64,000 nt of DNA, taken from contig DATAJP010000002.1 of the NCBI GenBank assembly GCA_036262055.1, positions 124,001 through 188,000 on the forward strand, written 5' to 3'. Both the position numbers and the translations under genes were made by a program. Shown one piece after another: positions 36,846 to 46,332 of this stretch. The notes below the pieces were generated by a model. It made no database searches and had not been told where the DNA came from. It saw only the letters and a list, made by a program, of their open reading frames with translations. How positions within the stretch are numbered: the first letter of the stretch is position 1; the number at the start of each line of letters is the position of its first letter. Origin of the DNA: Ignavibacteria bacterium (GTDB lineage Bacteria > Bacteroidota > Ignavibacteria > Tepidaquicellales > Tepidaquicellaceae).

Positions 36846-38102
36846 TTAATTTAACTTAAAAACATATAAAAACAAAAATCCGTTAATCGTAAGGTAAGAT
36901 ATCAGGGTAGAGATTGCTGCGCCGTCTGCACCAAATCTGCTGGTGATAAATGTATGGCAAAGAAATGCCACAACAAGAAGCATAATACCTGATAGAACCA
37001 AGACCCGTACTTTTGAAACTGCAAATAAAATGTTTGCGGACGGACTTAATATTAATGAAAAACCGGCGGATACTGACAAAATTATTAACGGCACCTGTGC
37101 TTCCTCATATTGACTGCCGGCAAATATCCTAATAATCCAATTTGATGTCAGCAAAACGATGATGACAAGCCCAAAAGCAGCGGGGACAGTGAAACGCATA
37201 GATTTTACTAAAAGCGCTTTCATTTCATTAATGCTTTTCAAAGAAGAAAATTTTGGAAGAAGAACCGTGTGAATGGAAGCAAGACCGATAATGAAAAAAG
37301 AATAAAGCTTCGATGCAACACTGTACTCACCCACATCTTTAAATGAAAAAAATCTTGACATCATTAATATATCAAGCTGGCTTGCAATCACAAGAAGCGA
37401 GCTGTATAAAATATAATAGCGAGAACCGTAAATCTCTTTTTTAACAATATTAAAATTAAAGTTACTGCTTAATAAAACTTTCCTATTCATAAAAGCAGTA
37501 AACAAAAAAAACATACACGGTGTTGCTGCTATCACAATCAAAACTGCAGGTAAAGAAATTAAATCGAGATAAATTAAAATCAGATATGATAAAATTATAA
37601 ACAACGCCTGCAGAAAAGTAATCGCTGCAGAAAACCTGAAAAGCTCTCTCCCTTGATAATAAGCAGTTATGAAATTAACCAATGAAGTTCCGAGTATCCC
37701 CGCTATGATTAATAAAGAATAAACATTTTGTCTGCCATATTCTTTTAATATCTCAGGCTTAACCATTATAACAAGATAAAAGCATATTGAAAGTACAATA
37801 CCTATAAGGATTGTCGAATAAAAATTCGAAGCAGAGAACTTTTTTTGTTCTTCGATATTTGATTTAGCACCAGCTAATTTTGTTATGAAAGAAAAATTCA
37901 ATCCCTGCAGGAAGACTCCTGAACCAATTACGATAAGCGACTGAATAAGAGATATCATTCCAAACTCATCCTGAGTAATATACCTGAGAACAATGACTAA
38001 AGATAAGGCAATTAAGATTTTTGAACCGATCTGAGAAACAAACACCATGCTGATGTTGTGCAGTGTTTTATTTTTTATCAGTCCCGTTAAACTTTGTTTC
38101 AT
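36846..38102 (-). CDS. Oligosaccharide flippase (Wzx-like, MOP superfamily)
   Basis: A 418-residue membrane protein with 12 or more predicted helices. The N-terminus ISMVFVSQIGSKILIALSLV and YYQGRELFRFSAAITFLQ are typical of polysaccharide flippases, and the C-terminal FGADGAAISTLISYLTI matches the conserved GxxGAA segment. It should flip lipid-linked oligosaccharide across the inner membrane. It is intact, unlike the flippase at 16676, and lies 1 base from the asparagine synthase gene. Confidence 0.9.
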   Translation of the reverse strand: MKQSLTGLIKNKTLHNISMVFVSQIGSKILIALSLVIVLRYITQDEFGMISLIQSLIVIGSGVFLQGLNFSFITKLAGAKSNIEEQKKFSASNFYSTILIGIVLSICFYLVIMVKPEILKEYGRQNVYSLLIIAGILGTSLVNFITAYYQGRELFRFSAAITFLQALFIILSYLILIYLDLISLPAVLIVIAATPCMFFLFTAFMNRKVLLSSNFNFNIVKKEIYGSRYYILYSSLLVIASQLDILMMSRFFSFKDVGEYSVASKLYSFFIIGLASIHTVLLPKFSSLKSINEMKALLVKSMRFTVPAAFGLVIIVLLTSNWIIRIFAGSQYEEAQVPLIILSVSAGFSLILSPSANILFAVSKVRVLVLSGIMLLVVAFLCHTFITSRFGADGAAISTLISYLTINGFLFLYVFKLN

Positions 38103-38103
38103 C

Positions 38104-39924
38104 TCAGCTTACTTTCTCAAGCCATTTATTTAATGAATATAGACGCCATAGATTTTCATTTCTCAGATTTTGCTGGCAATTTTTAAGGAAATTCTGAGAA
38201 ACGTAATTTTTTATCGGGCAATCTTTTTGTAAAATCTCGGAATTAAAAATATCAGGCAATTCTTTCGAAAAGAAATCCGAAAATATTTCGGTAAAGCCGA
38301 CTTTCGGATGGCTGTAAACCTCTTCAGGTAGATGTTTCCTTGCAAGTTCTTTTAAAATACTTTTTGCTGTTCCGTTCTTTGTTTTTACATTCCAGTTCAA
38401 CGACGAGTTATACTCAATTAGTTTATTATCCATATAAGGAGCACGAATTTCAACTGAGGAAGCCATCGAAGGGTAATCAATTCTTGCAAGTATGAGTTCA
38501 GGCAAACGGATTTTGTACTCAATGTTCGAAATCTTTTTAAGATATAAATCCATTTCATCGGTATTGCAGTTGATTTCGTTCATATACGGAAGCAGTTTCT
38601 CGTATGTATTAAAAATTTTTCCCGCCCAGAAATTTTTTTTCTGATATTCATAAAATCCAAACAGTGCATTTTTTGGCATTACATCGTTCTTATATTTTAA
38701 ATCGGCAAATATTTTTCCTTTGTCTGCAATTTTTAAAAACGGCAGCAACATTCTGAAAAGATATAAGTTATGGTATTTTGCAATCTGAAATGACCTGAAG
38801 TATGAAGGATATGCACCAAGCTCATCACCGCCTTCGCCGACAATGCAAACTTTATAATTATTTTCACGCAAATACTTAGATAGAATAAAAATTAAAATGG
38901 TATTTATGTCACCGATAGGAACGTCTTTCTGAATTTCGATATATTCATCAAAGTATTCTCTGAAGGAATTAGGATTTATGCTAAGCTCTAATATATCGAG
39001 ATTAAATTTCTTCGCAACCTTAGCAGCAATTCTTGATTCATCAAAAACATTGACACCTTCCCACTTCATTGTGACTGCAAGAGGTTTCAAGTTCCTGCAA
39101 TAATAAGCATTCAACGACGAATCAATGCCTCCGCTGAGTGTAATGCTTACAGGAACGTCAGCAACAAAACGGTATTGAACCGATTCGTCAAGCAATCGCT
39201 CGAAATTATTAAAATAATCTTTATCTTCTATTGATTTATTAAGATAATCAGCGATGTCAAAATATTTATAGGTAATATATGAATAATTTTTTGTGTCGTA
39301 TTCTAAAATATGTCCTGATTCAAGCTTGGAGATACCCTCAAAAAATGTTTGCGGAGCAATGTTCGAGCCGATAGAAAAATAATCATAGATGCTTTCATCA
39401 TTAACCTTAAATTTTTTTAACTTTAAGAAAGGATGAAGCTCGGAGCAAAAATAAAACTTATTGTTTATGGTTGTATAATGAAGCGGTTTTTTTCCGAATC
39501 TGTCTCTTACAATAAAAAGCTTATTTATGTTTTCATCATATATTGCAAATGCGAAAAACCCGCGGAATTTTTCGAGAGATTTTTTCAATCCCCATTTTAA
39601 ATATGAGTATATAACTACTTCAGCATCAGATGACGTTCTGAATTCATAATCTTTTTCAAGCTGAGATTTAATTTCCTTATAATTATAAATCTCACCGTTG
39701 AATATTAACTTAATTTTTCCGGATGCATCGGACATAGGCTCGTTTGCTCTCTCGCTAAGGTCAATGATTGCAAGCCGTCTGTGAACAAGTCCGATATTTT
39801 TTTGAGGTGAAAACCAGATACCCTGATGGTCAGGACCTCTGTGCTGAATTGAAAATCCTAATGAAAGTAATTCATCATTATTTACATCAAAGCCGGGCGA
39901 TATTATTCCTGCTATGCCGCACAT
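38104..39924 (-). CDS. asnB: Glutamine-hydrolysing asparagine synthase-like amidotransferase
   Basis: A 606-residue AsnB-type amidotransferase. Cys2 (MCGIAGII) is the glutaminase nucleophile, followed by QHRGPDHQG, LVHRRLAIIDLS and FNGEIYNY. The synthetase domain has the PP-loop SGGIDSS (264-270) and GEGGDELGAY. In polysaccharide loci such enzymes often amidate the carboxyl group of a uronic acid (as proposed for WbpS) rather than make free asparagine. The neighbouring heparinase-family protein, which acts on uronic-acid polymers, supports this reading; it remains inference. Confidence 0.9.
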   Translation of the reverse strand: MCGIAGIISPGFDVNNDELLSLGFSIQHRGPDHQGIWFSPQKNIGLVHRRLAIIDLSERANEPMSDASGKIKLIFNGEIYNYKEIKSQLEKDYEFRTSSDAEVVIYSYLKWGLKKSLEKFRGFFAFAIYDENINKLFIVRDRFGKKPLHYTTINNKFYFCSELHPFLKLKKFKVNDESIYDYFSIGSNIAPQTFFEGISKLESGHILEYDTKNYSYITYKYFDIADYLNKSIEDKDYFNNFERLLDESVQYRFVADVPVSITLSGGIDSSLNAYYCRNLKPLAVTMKWEGVNVFDESRIAAKVAKKFNLDILELSINPNSFREYFDEYIEIQKDVPIGDINTILIFILSKYLRENNYKVCIVGEGGDELGAYPSYFRSFQIAKYHNLYLFRMLLPFLKIADKGKIFADLKYKNDVMPKNALFGFYEYQKKNFWAGKIFNTYEKLLPYMNEINCNTDEMDLYLKKISNIEYKIRLPELILARIDYPSMASSVEIRAPYMDNKLIEYNSSLNWNVKTKNGTAKSILKELARKHLPEEVYSHPKVGFTEIFSDFFSKELPDIFNSEILQKDCPIKNYVSQNFLKNCQQNLRNENLWRLYSLNKWLEKVS

Positions 39925-39930
39925 AAGAAA

Positions 39931-42060
39931 TTAACCGCTTAATTTAAATGTCACTGCTGTGGTCTGAAACATATCCTGAAGTTCAATAGGAAAGTTTTTT
40001 GATACACCGCTTAGAGTATCATATAACGCATTCAACTCGTCAATATGACCTTTATCAGGTGATGATGAGGTTATTTCATTTATCTTAACGCCGTACCCTT
40101 TAAGCGATTTAAAATCATCGAGCACAATCGATTTTTCATCGAAGTGAATCTCAACACATTCCTTTGGCAATTCTTTATTTCCTGATGCAATATAATTTAT
40201 GTTACAAATAGAGCCATCAGAATATTTAAGTATGATGGAAGCATTATCTCCGGGATTAAACTTTGAGCTATCAGCCGGCGACATATTAAGTGTTGTATAA
40301 GATTCTATTTTAGCACCGGTTAAAAAATTCATAAAATCTATAAAGTGGCATGCTTCACCGATTATTCTGCCGCCGTCTTCATGAATCCAGCTGTTTTCAG
40401 GAACATATCCCGCATTAATTCTGTATGAAACGAATAAAGGATTAACTCTTTTATTAACATGTTTTTTTATTTCCCGTGCATATTTGCTGAATCGTCTATT
40501 GAATCCAACCATCAATACCGGCTTTGGAGAAGAATCGGATGATGAATAAAATTCTTCAATTTTTTTAAGCTCATCATTATTTATTGCCAAGGGTTTTTCG
40601 ACAAAAACATTTTTACCTGCCTGCAATGCCTCAAGAGTCAATGCTCCGTGATTGCCATGACGCGTGCAAATCATTATAAGGTCAATATCTTTATCGTTCA
40701 AAACCTCTTTATAATCGGTTGACGCATAATTTGCTCCATATTGCTCAGCTGCTTGCTTCGCTTTTAATCCTTTACTGCTGACAATAGCTCTGATATGAAA
40801 TTTATCTTTTAATTTTCTTAAGTTTGGAAGATGGACTCCTGTTGCAAAGTTACCTGCGCCAATAAGACCGACATTAATAACTCCCTGCTTTGCTTTAAAA
40901 TCAGAAACCTGTACTTTTTTTGAAATTAAATTATCTTTAAATGAAGCATTAGCATAATCGAGAATTACCATTAATGGTTTTGGCTGTGCTTCGGTCAATG
41001 ATTTAAACGCAGCAGGAGCATCCTGAATTTTGAAGATGCCGTTTATCATCTTATCTATGTTCACGAGACCTTTATCAAGCAGACGCAAATACTCCGACAT
41101 ATTTCTATTCTCAGTCCAGCGAACATAATCATAAGGATAATCAATTCCTTTTTCTTCATAACTTGAATCATACCTGCCCGGACCTGTAGAAGTGGAAACT
41201 ATGTAGTCAAGTTCTTTCATATACATATCATCACGCTTGATTGTATCGCCTGCAACTCCGACGAGGACAACTTTCCCTTTTCTCTTGCACATTTTAAACG
41301 CTTGTGAAATAACATCCGGCTCTGTGGTAGCCGCAGTGAAAAGCACCGCATCTGCGCCGTGCGCGCCTGTTACGAGCTCGACTTCTTTAAGAGAGTCGAT
41401 ATTTGAAGAGTTAATAACTAACTCGGAGCCGTATTCCTTTGCTAAGCCAAGGCGATGCTCGTCCCGGTCGATTGTGATTACTCTTACACCCGATGATGCA
41501 AGCATCTGAACAGCAAGAAGCCCCAGAATACCCGCGCCAATAATGACACAGAATTCACCGAGCTTTAAATCGGCTCTTCTCACACCCTGAAGTGCAATAG
41601 CGCCGAGCGTAACGGATGATGCTTTTTCAAAATCCAATGTTCCAGGAATCTTCACCGTAAGATTTTCAGGTACTTCCACAAACTCAGCATGATTTGCATA
41701 AGCTGAACCTGCTGCTGCGACTCTGTCACCAAGCTTAAATTTTTTAATACCGCTTCCAACCTCAACAACAATTCCAGAGACAGAATAACCTGTAGGCTTC
41801 GCAGAATTTTCCGTATCGATTTTATCAAGAAAACCTTGCACTCCGAAATTTGAAATATAATTTATGGCTTTATTAATTTTTTCAGGCTGTTCGATGGCGC
41901 GCTTAATTAAAGACTTGCCGCTATGCGCTATACCGCTGAGTTCAGTTCCGGCGGAAATGCAGCTATTGACAACTTGTATGATAAGAGTTTTTTCTCCGGC
42001 TACGGGTGCCGGAACATCTTCCGTTAAAACATTTCCCTTTTTTACCGTTACCTGTAACAC
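39931..42060 (-). CDS. Bi-domain oxidoreductase: MDR alcohol dehydrogenase-like fused to Gfo/Idh/MocA
   Basis: A 709-residue fusion. Residues 1 to about 370 are a medium-chain dehydrogenase fold (VSGIVVEVGSGIKKFKLGDRV, FCVIIGAGILGLLAVQM). The zinc-ligand cysteine is missing (SCISAGTELS in place of a CGSD-type motif). From about 390 a Gfo/Idh domain begins (NVGLIGAGNFATGVHLPNL) with the catalytic motif EKPLAIN and GEACHFIDFMNFLTG. Such fusions are common next to asnB and heparinase genes in polysaccharide loci and are thought to make or modify a nucleotide sugar. Both Rossmann domains look able to bind NAD(P). It lies 6 bases upstream of asnB. Confidence 0.9.
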   Translation of the reverse strand: MLQVTVKKGNVLTEDVPAPVAGEKTLIIQVVNSCISAGTELSGIAHSGKSLIKRAIEQPEKINKAINYISNFGVQGFLDKIDTENSAKPTGYSVSGIVVEVGSGIKKFKLGDRVAAAGSAYANHAEFVEVPENLTVKIPGTLDFEKASSVTLGAIALQGVRRADLKLGEFCVIIGAGILGLLAVQMLASSGVRVITIDRDEHRLGLAKEYGSELVINSSNIDSLKEVELVTGAHGADAVLFTAATTEPDVISQAFKMCKRKGKVVLVGVAGDTIKRDDMYMKELDYIVSTSTGPGRYDSSYEEKGIDYPYDYVRWTENRNMSEYLRLLDKGLVNIDKMINGIFKIQDAPAAFKSLTEAQPKPLMVILDYANASFKDNLISKKVQVSDFKAKQGVINVGLIGAGNFATGVHLPNLRKLKDKFHIRAIVSSKGLKAKQAAEQYGANYASTDYKEVLNDKDIDLIMICTRHGNHGALTLEALQAGKNVFVEKPLAINNDELKKIEEFYSSSDSSPKPVLMVGFNRRFSKYAREIKKHVNKRVNPLFVSYRINAGYVPENSWIHEDGGRIIGEACHFIDFMNFLTGAKIESYTTLNMSPADSSKFNPGDNASIILKYSDGSICNINYIASGNKELPKECVEIHFDEKSIVLDDFKSLKGYGVKINEITSSSPDKGHIDELNALYDTLSGVSKNFPIELQDMFQTTAVTFKLSG

Positions 42061-42061
42061 T

Positions 42062-42973
42062 TTAGCTTTTAATCCTATCTTTATGTTTTGGGCTTACAAA
42101 TAAAACGTTATCACCGTGAGAAAAATCAGCTTTATCTTTCATCTTTGTCAAGTTTCCTCTTGCTGAAGGAAATTTATATAAAATATAATCATTTGAACCT
42201 GAAAGCATATCCATTAATTCACTGCACTTATATCCGCTTGCTTCACAGGTTTCAAAATTCATTTCCATAAGAACCGAAGGGTGGAATTTCATAATTGATT
42301 CTTTCGCGCCTTGAAGAACTTTCTTTTCCGCGCCCTCGACATCAATTTTTATTAAGTCCACAGAATTAATTTTATTCTCTGAAACAAATTTATCCAATGT
42401 TGTGCCATGAACATCAAAACCAACTGCGTCACTTCTGCCCTGAGTAGATATCGAACTATATCCGTGATGAAGTTCTTTGAATAAATAAATCTTCAAGTCT
42501 TCGTCTTTGTCGCTCAGCGCTATATTGTTAATGTTAATGTTGTTTTGTTTGGAGTTTAGAAAGACATTTTGTTTCAATCTCTCAAATGTAACAGGCATCG
42601 GTTCGAAGGAATAAATTTTTGTATCGGGTCCTGATGTTGAAAACAACAGAGAATAAAATCCGATGTTTGCTCCGACATCAAAAACCATATCACCGTTTTT
42701 TACAAATGATTTTAAAAAATTCACGGTGCCTTTTTCTATTGTTCCGAGTATAAGAAGCTCAGCATATAAATTATCATACGGTGCCGATATGGTTATATCA
42801 AAACTGTTATGAGTTCTCTTATTGTCATAATGTACGGTATATTTTCCGGTAGATTTTGAAAGCAGCTTATACCCGCGGATAACAGCTTTCCCTTTAATCG
42901 AATCGTTTCCGATTCCATTTGAAATTAATGACAGCAGATTTAATTCTATGTTGGTATAAAAATTCCGGCTCAT
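42062..42973 (-). CDS. FkbM-family methyltransferase
   Basis: A 303-residue SAM-dependent methyltransferase. Motif I is VFDVGANIGFYSLLFS; SFEPMPVTFERLKQNVFLN and LIKIDVEGAEKKVLQGA complete the FkbM pattern. It follows the Wzc gene by 52 bases and ends 1 base before the bi-domain oxidoreductase gene. It probably O-methylates a sugar of the polymer. It is a second FkbM protein in the locus, only distantly similar to the one at 30086. Confidence 0.92.
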   Translation of the reverse strand: MSRNFYTNIELNLLSLISNGIGNDSIKGKAVIRGYKLLSKSTGKYTVHYDNKRTHNSFDITISAPYDNLYAELLILGTIEKGTVNFLKSFVKNGDMVFDVGANIGFYSLLFSTSGPDTKIYSFEPMPVTFERLKQNVFLNSKQNNININNIALSDKDEDLKIYLFKELHHGYSSISTQGRSDAVGFDVHGTTLDKFVSENKINSVDLIKIDVEGAEKKVLQGAKESIMKFHPSVLMEMNFETCEASGYKCSELMDMLSGSNDYILYKFPSARGNLTKMKDKADFSHGDNVLFVSPKHKDRIKS

Positions 42974-43025
42974 TAGTTATAATTTATAACAGGGCAGTTA
43001 AAATGCCCTGATAATAAATTTAAAA

Positions 43026-45287
43026 TTATTTGACTTTAGAAGGAATCTTTCCGCTTGCATCGGGTTTAGCATAATAATAATAATAATTATAGTAGTATCC
43101 ATAAACGTTCTTGTAGCTGAAGTTGTTTAAGACGACTCCCAGGAAGTTATGAGGATTCATATTATGCAGCCTCTCACATGATTTCATAAATACATCTATA
43201 GGTGTTTTGTTTGCTAAAACAACCAAGGCGGTACCGTCGGTTATTCTGGAAAGGATTTCAGAATCAGTAACTGAGATAAATGGAGGAGAATCTATTATAA
43301 CATAATCGTATAAAGTTTTAAGATGCTCAATTAAATTAAGCATCTGCTTTGAACCCAATAATTCGGAAGGATTCGGCGGAATGGTGCCGCTTGTAATATA
43401 ACTTAATGTTGATATCTTAGTAGGCTTAATAATATCATCCAGCTGAACATTTCCAAACAAATAATCACTCAATCCGGGGAATCTTTCTGTTTCAAACACA
43501 GAGTGCACTCTTGGTTTACGCAAGTCGCAGTCAATCAATAACACTTTGTTATCCGATAACGCAAAAGAACCTGCGAGGTTTAATGCAACGGTAGTCTTAC
43601 CTTCCGAAGGAATTGAACTCGTAACAAGAATTGTTTTCAACTGTCCGCCGTCAAGCTTAGCAAACTGAATTCTTGTTCTAAGCGCTTTAAAAGATTCGGA
43701 CTCTGAAGATTTCGGATTGTTTGCTACAAAGAATTCCTCAGAAGAAGAACCTGAGGCTTTCAAGTCTGCGATAGAAGGAATCCATGCAAGCAAGCTGACA
43801 CCTTTTGATTCGATATCTTCAGGGGATTTGATTGTTCTGTCAAAATAATTTCTTGCCATTGCATAACCGATTCCAAGCAATACACCAAATATGCACCCTG
43901 TTATTAAAATAAACATTCTGTGGGGCTTTGTCGGCTTTAATGCTTCAATAGCAGGGTCTATAATGCTGACATTACCTAACAACGATTTTTCATTTATGAT
44001 TGCTTCCTGATATTTTTCTTCCAGAAGAAGGAAAAGTTTTTCGTCGGCTTTTTTATTTCTTTCAAGCTTTGCAAGCTCAATTGCCTGCGCAGGAAGTTTT
44101 GAAAACTCGACTTCATATTTTCCAAGTAATCCTTTTAAAGAATTAAACTTTGCATTTGAGGATTGAACTTTAATGTTTGATAACAAAAGCTGCTGAACAA
44201 TTTCTCTCCTGATATCGGGTGTGCTTGCATATACTCCTGTTTTTAGAACATCTATTTTTTCATTTAAATCTTTTTTTAACAAATCCAATTTTTTATCATA
44301 CTCTGCAGCTACTCTATCTATTAATTTCTGTTCTTTGGGTATTGTTATTTCTTTGATTTTTTCAGCTTCCAGCTCTGCTATATTTTTTTGTAATTGATCT
44401 ATATAACTTTGAGTAACCTGTGACTCAACATAAGTTATGAGCTGAGGGTCTATTTTCTCAAGTTCGCTTCTTAAAGCATCATATGTTTTTCTTGAGGTTG
44501 TGAGTTCAACTTCCGATGCGTTTTTTTCTGCCTCCAAAGTTGCAATTTGTTCAACTATCGAGCTTGCCTGGTTATCAAGAAAAACTATATTTCCGCGCTG
44601 CTGAAAATCCTGCAAAGCTGCTTCAGAGTTATTTAAATCCTGTAATTTTTTATTTTTAATTTCTACAAGATAATTACTTATGTTTATTAATCCCTTCCGG
44701 TTAAATTCGAGATTGTATGAGAGATATGCGTTTGCATATGCGTTTGCGATTAGCTTAGCTTCATATTTTGAAGGGTCCTCAACTTCCAACGTTACTATAT
44801 CAAGTCCTCGTTTTTGTTCAACGGTGACAATTTTTGCAAGTCCTTCCGTCAGTTCTTCCGCGTTGACAGGTTCAAGCGCATCTTTTTTCTTTTGATTAAT
44901 GACAAAATAAAAACGGTTTTTTTCATTACTTACATTAAAAGAATCAAGCAGCGCATCCGCAGCTTTTCTTCTTATGGTATAACTCTTTAAAATTTCAATT
45001 TCGTTGGATACAAATCTGTCATTTGCAAAATCCTGAAGACCCGGAATTATATTGGATGAAAGAAGACTGCCCTGCGGTTTCTGAATAAGAATGGAAGTGC
45101 TTGACTTGAATATATCTTTTGCATTAATTACATAAAAAATAGTCACTATCACGCAGACCAAAAAAATAATAATTATGGGAAGTATATTTGCTTTAAGGAT
45201 AGAAAGATAAATCTTAAAGTTATCCTTTGATGTTTCAAATTTTGCCTGAGAGCTGTTTAAGTCTTGTTTTCCGTTCTGTCTTGACAT
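43026..45287 (-). CDS. Polysaccharide co-polymerase with tyrosine autokinase domain (Wzc-like)
   Basis: A 753-residue inner-membrane protein that controls chain length and export. The first membrane helix (about 30-55) opens the Wzz domain (INAKDIFKSSTSILIQKP), followed by a long periplasmic coiled coil and a second helix (about 455-475, MFILITGCIFGVLLGIGYA). The BY-kinase domain has Walker A SIPSEGKTT (Lys564), Walker A' LLIDCDLRKP, and Walker B DYVIIDSPP. The C-terminus is a tyrosine cluster for autophosphorylation, with nine Tyr in YGYYYNYYYYYAK. It leads the transcription unit that ends at 28953. No cognate tyrosine phosphatase or Wza channel is seen in the window. Confidence 0.94.
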   Translation of the reverse strand: MSRQNGKQDLNSSQAKFETSKDNFKIYLSILKANILPIIIIFLVCVIVTIFYVINAKDIFKSSTSILIQKPQGSLLSSNIIPGLQDFANDRFVSNEIEILKSYTIRRKAADALLDSFNVSNEKNRFYFVINQKKKDALEPVNAEELTEGLAKIVTVEQKRGLDIVTLEVEDPSKYEAKLIANAYANAYLSYNLEFNRKGLINISNYLVEIKNKKLQDLNNSEAALQDFQQRGNIVFLDNQASSIVEQIATLEAEKNASEVELTTSRKTYDALRSELEKIDPQLITYVESQVTQSYIDQLQKNIAELEAEKIKEITIPKEQKLIDRVAAEYDKKLDLLKKDLNEKIDVLKTGVYASTPDIRREIVQQLLLSNIKVQSSNAKFNSLKGLLGKYEVEFSKLPAQAIELAKLERNKKADEKLFLLLEEKYQEAIINEKSLLGNVSIIDPAIEALKPTKPHRMFILITGCIFGVLLGIGYAMARNYFDRTIKSPEDIESKGVSLLAWIPSIADLKASGSSSEEFFVANNPKSSESESFKALRTRIQFAKLDGGQLKTILVTSSIPSEGKTTVALNLAGSFALSDNKVLLIDCDLRKPRVHSVFETERFPGLSDYLFGNVQLDDIIKPTKISTLSYITSGTIPPNPSELLGSKQMLNLIEHLKTLYDYVIIDSPPFISVTDSEILSRITDGTALVVLANKTPIDVFMKSCERLHNMNPHNFLGVVLNNFSYKNVYGYYYNYYYYYAKPDASGKIPSKVK

Positions 45288-45378
45288 AAATACGATAGTT
45301 TTGGTTATCTGCTTATAATGTGTTGGAAGAATACTACCTTCAGGAATAATAATCTTTTAGAGCATTGATAAGACAAAT

Positions 45379-45406
45379 AAAAAACTCGGCAGATACCGAG
45401 TTTTTT
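45379..45406. terminator. Bidirectional intrinsic terminator
   Basis: A perfect 11-base-pair hairpin: AAAAAACTCGG (45379-45389), loop CAGATA, CCGAGTTTTTT (45396-45406). It has a T-run on both strands. It lies 47 bases past the stop of the outer-membrane protein gene, which it should terminate, and so separates that gene from the Wzc unit. The Wzc promoter must then lie in 45288-45378. Confidence 0.9.
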
Positions 45407-45453
45407 ATTTATAAATTAATAATGATTATTTTAAAACTTTTTTAAAACTTATA

Positions 45454-46161
45454 TTATTTACCAAAGTAAAAATTTATTCCGGCATTAGCTGTAACAATGC
45501 TGAAATATCTTTTGAATCCCGGACCGCCAGCATTAGGACCATCATTCAAATTTGTACTACCAAGTAAAGCACTATTGTCATCATTAAACATATTCATAAC
45601 ATTATATTTAATACCGATGTTCAATCCGATATTTCTGTTAGCTCCAAACACCCATTCATAACCGCCTGTTAATGCAAGACCGAATCTCATTGAGCTTTCA
45701 ACTTCACCATAGTAATTGTAATTAGGAGCTGATATGTTGTTCACGGTTAACATTAATCCAAGATATTGTCTGTCCGGACAGGTTGAACGGAAGACATATT
45801 CATATCCGACTGAACCTGAAATTATATCGTAAAATGTATGAGGAGGATTAGGATTCATAAGCAACGGAGTTTTGTTCTCTTCATTGCTGTTAATCATCTT
45901 ATTATATTCTGCACTGACAACAATTCTGCTTGAACGTTTTTGACCTAAACCGAATTTACCGGTCAATGAAACTCCTCTTCCCCAGATAGCACCGTAGTTA
46001 TATCCTGAACCGAATGCTGCACCGTATGCATCATTAGTTGCGAAATCAGCATTCAAATATAGACCTACGCTGATTGGAGCAGGAGTTCGGCTTTGTGAAA
46101 AGGCATTATTTACAACAAAAAAAATAAAAACAATTGACAAGGTAGTAAATATTTTTTTCAT
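45454..46161 (-). CDS. Small outer membrane beta-barrel protein
   Basis: A 235-residue secreted protein with a clear signal peptide (KKIFTTLSIVFIFFVVNNA, cleavage after AFS). The mature part has alternating strands rich in Gly, Tyr and Asn (SAEYNKMINS, GYEYVFRS, LTGGYEWVFGANRNIG, IGIKYNVMNMF) and ends in an aromatic strand NAGINFYFGK, typical of barrels inserted by BamA. I cannot name the family. It is monocistronic: a 171-base gap lies upstream and a strong terminator downstream. Its position beside wzc may mean a role in envelope or export, but it is not a Wza homologue. Confidence 0.75.
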   Translation of the reverse strand: MKKIFTTLSIVFIFFVVNNAFSQSRTPAPISVGLYLNADFATNDAYGAAFGSGYNYGAIWGRGVSLTGKFGLGQKRSSRIVVSAEYNKMINSNEENKTPLLMNPNPPHTFYDIISGSVGYEYVFRSTCPDRQYLGLMLTVNNISAPNYNYYGEVESSMRFGLALTGGYEWVFGANRNIGLNIGIKYNVMNMFNDDNSALLGSTNLNDGPNAGGPGFKRYFSIVTANAGINFYFGK

Positions 46162-46332
46162 ATGTTTTCCCTTAAGATTGATACAATTTAATATTAATAT
46201 ATGGTAAATTCAAGATTTTTAATTGAAAAACTGCAATTTTAACGTAATTTAATACTGCGCCGCTTTTTTACAAACTTTTCTCCAAAAATAAGGACTGTAA
46301 TTTAAATACTATAAAATTAAATGTAAATAATG

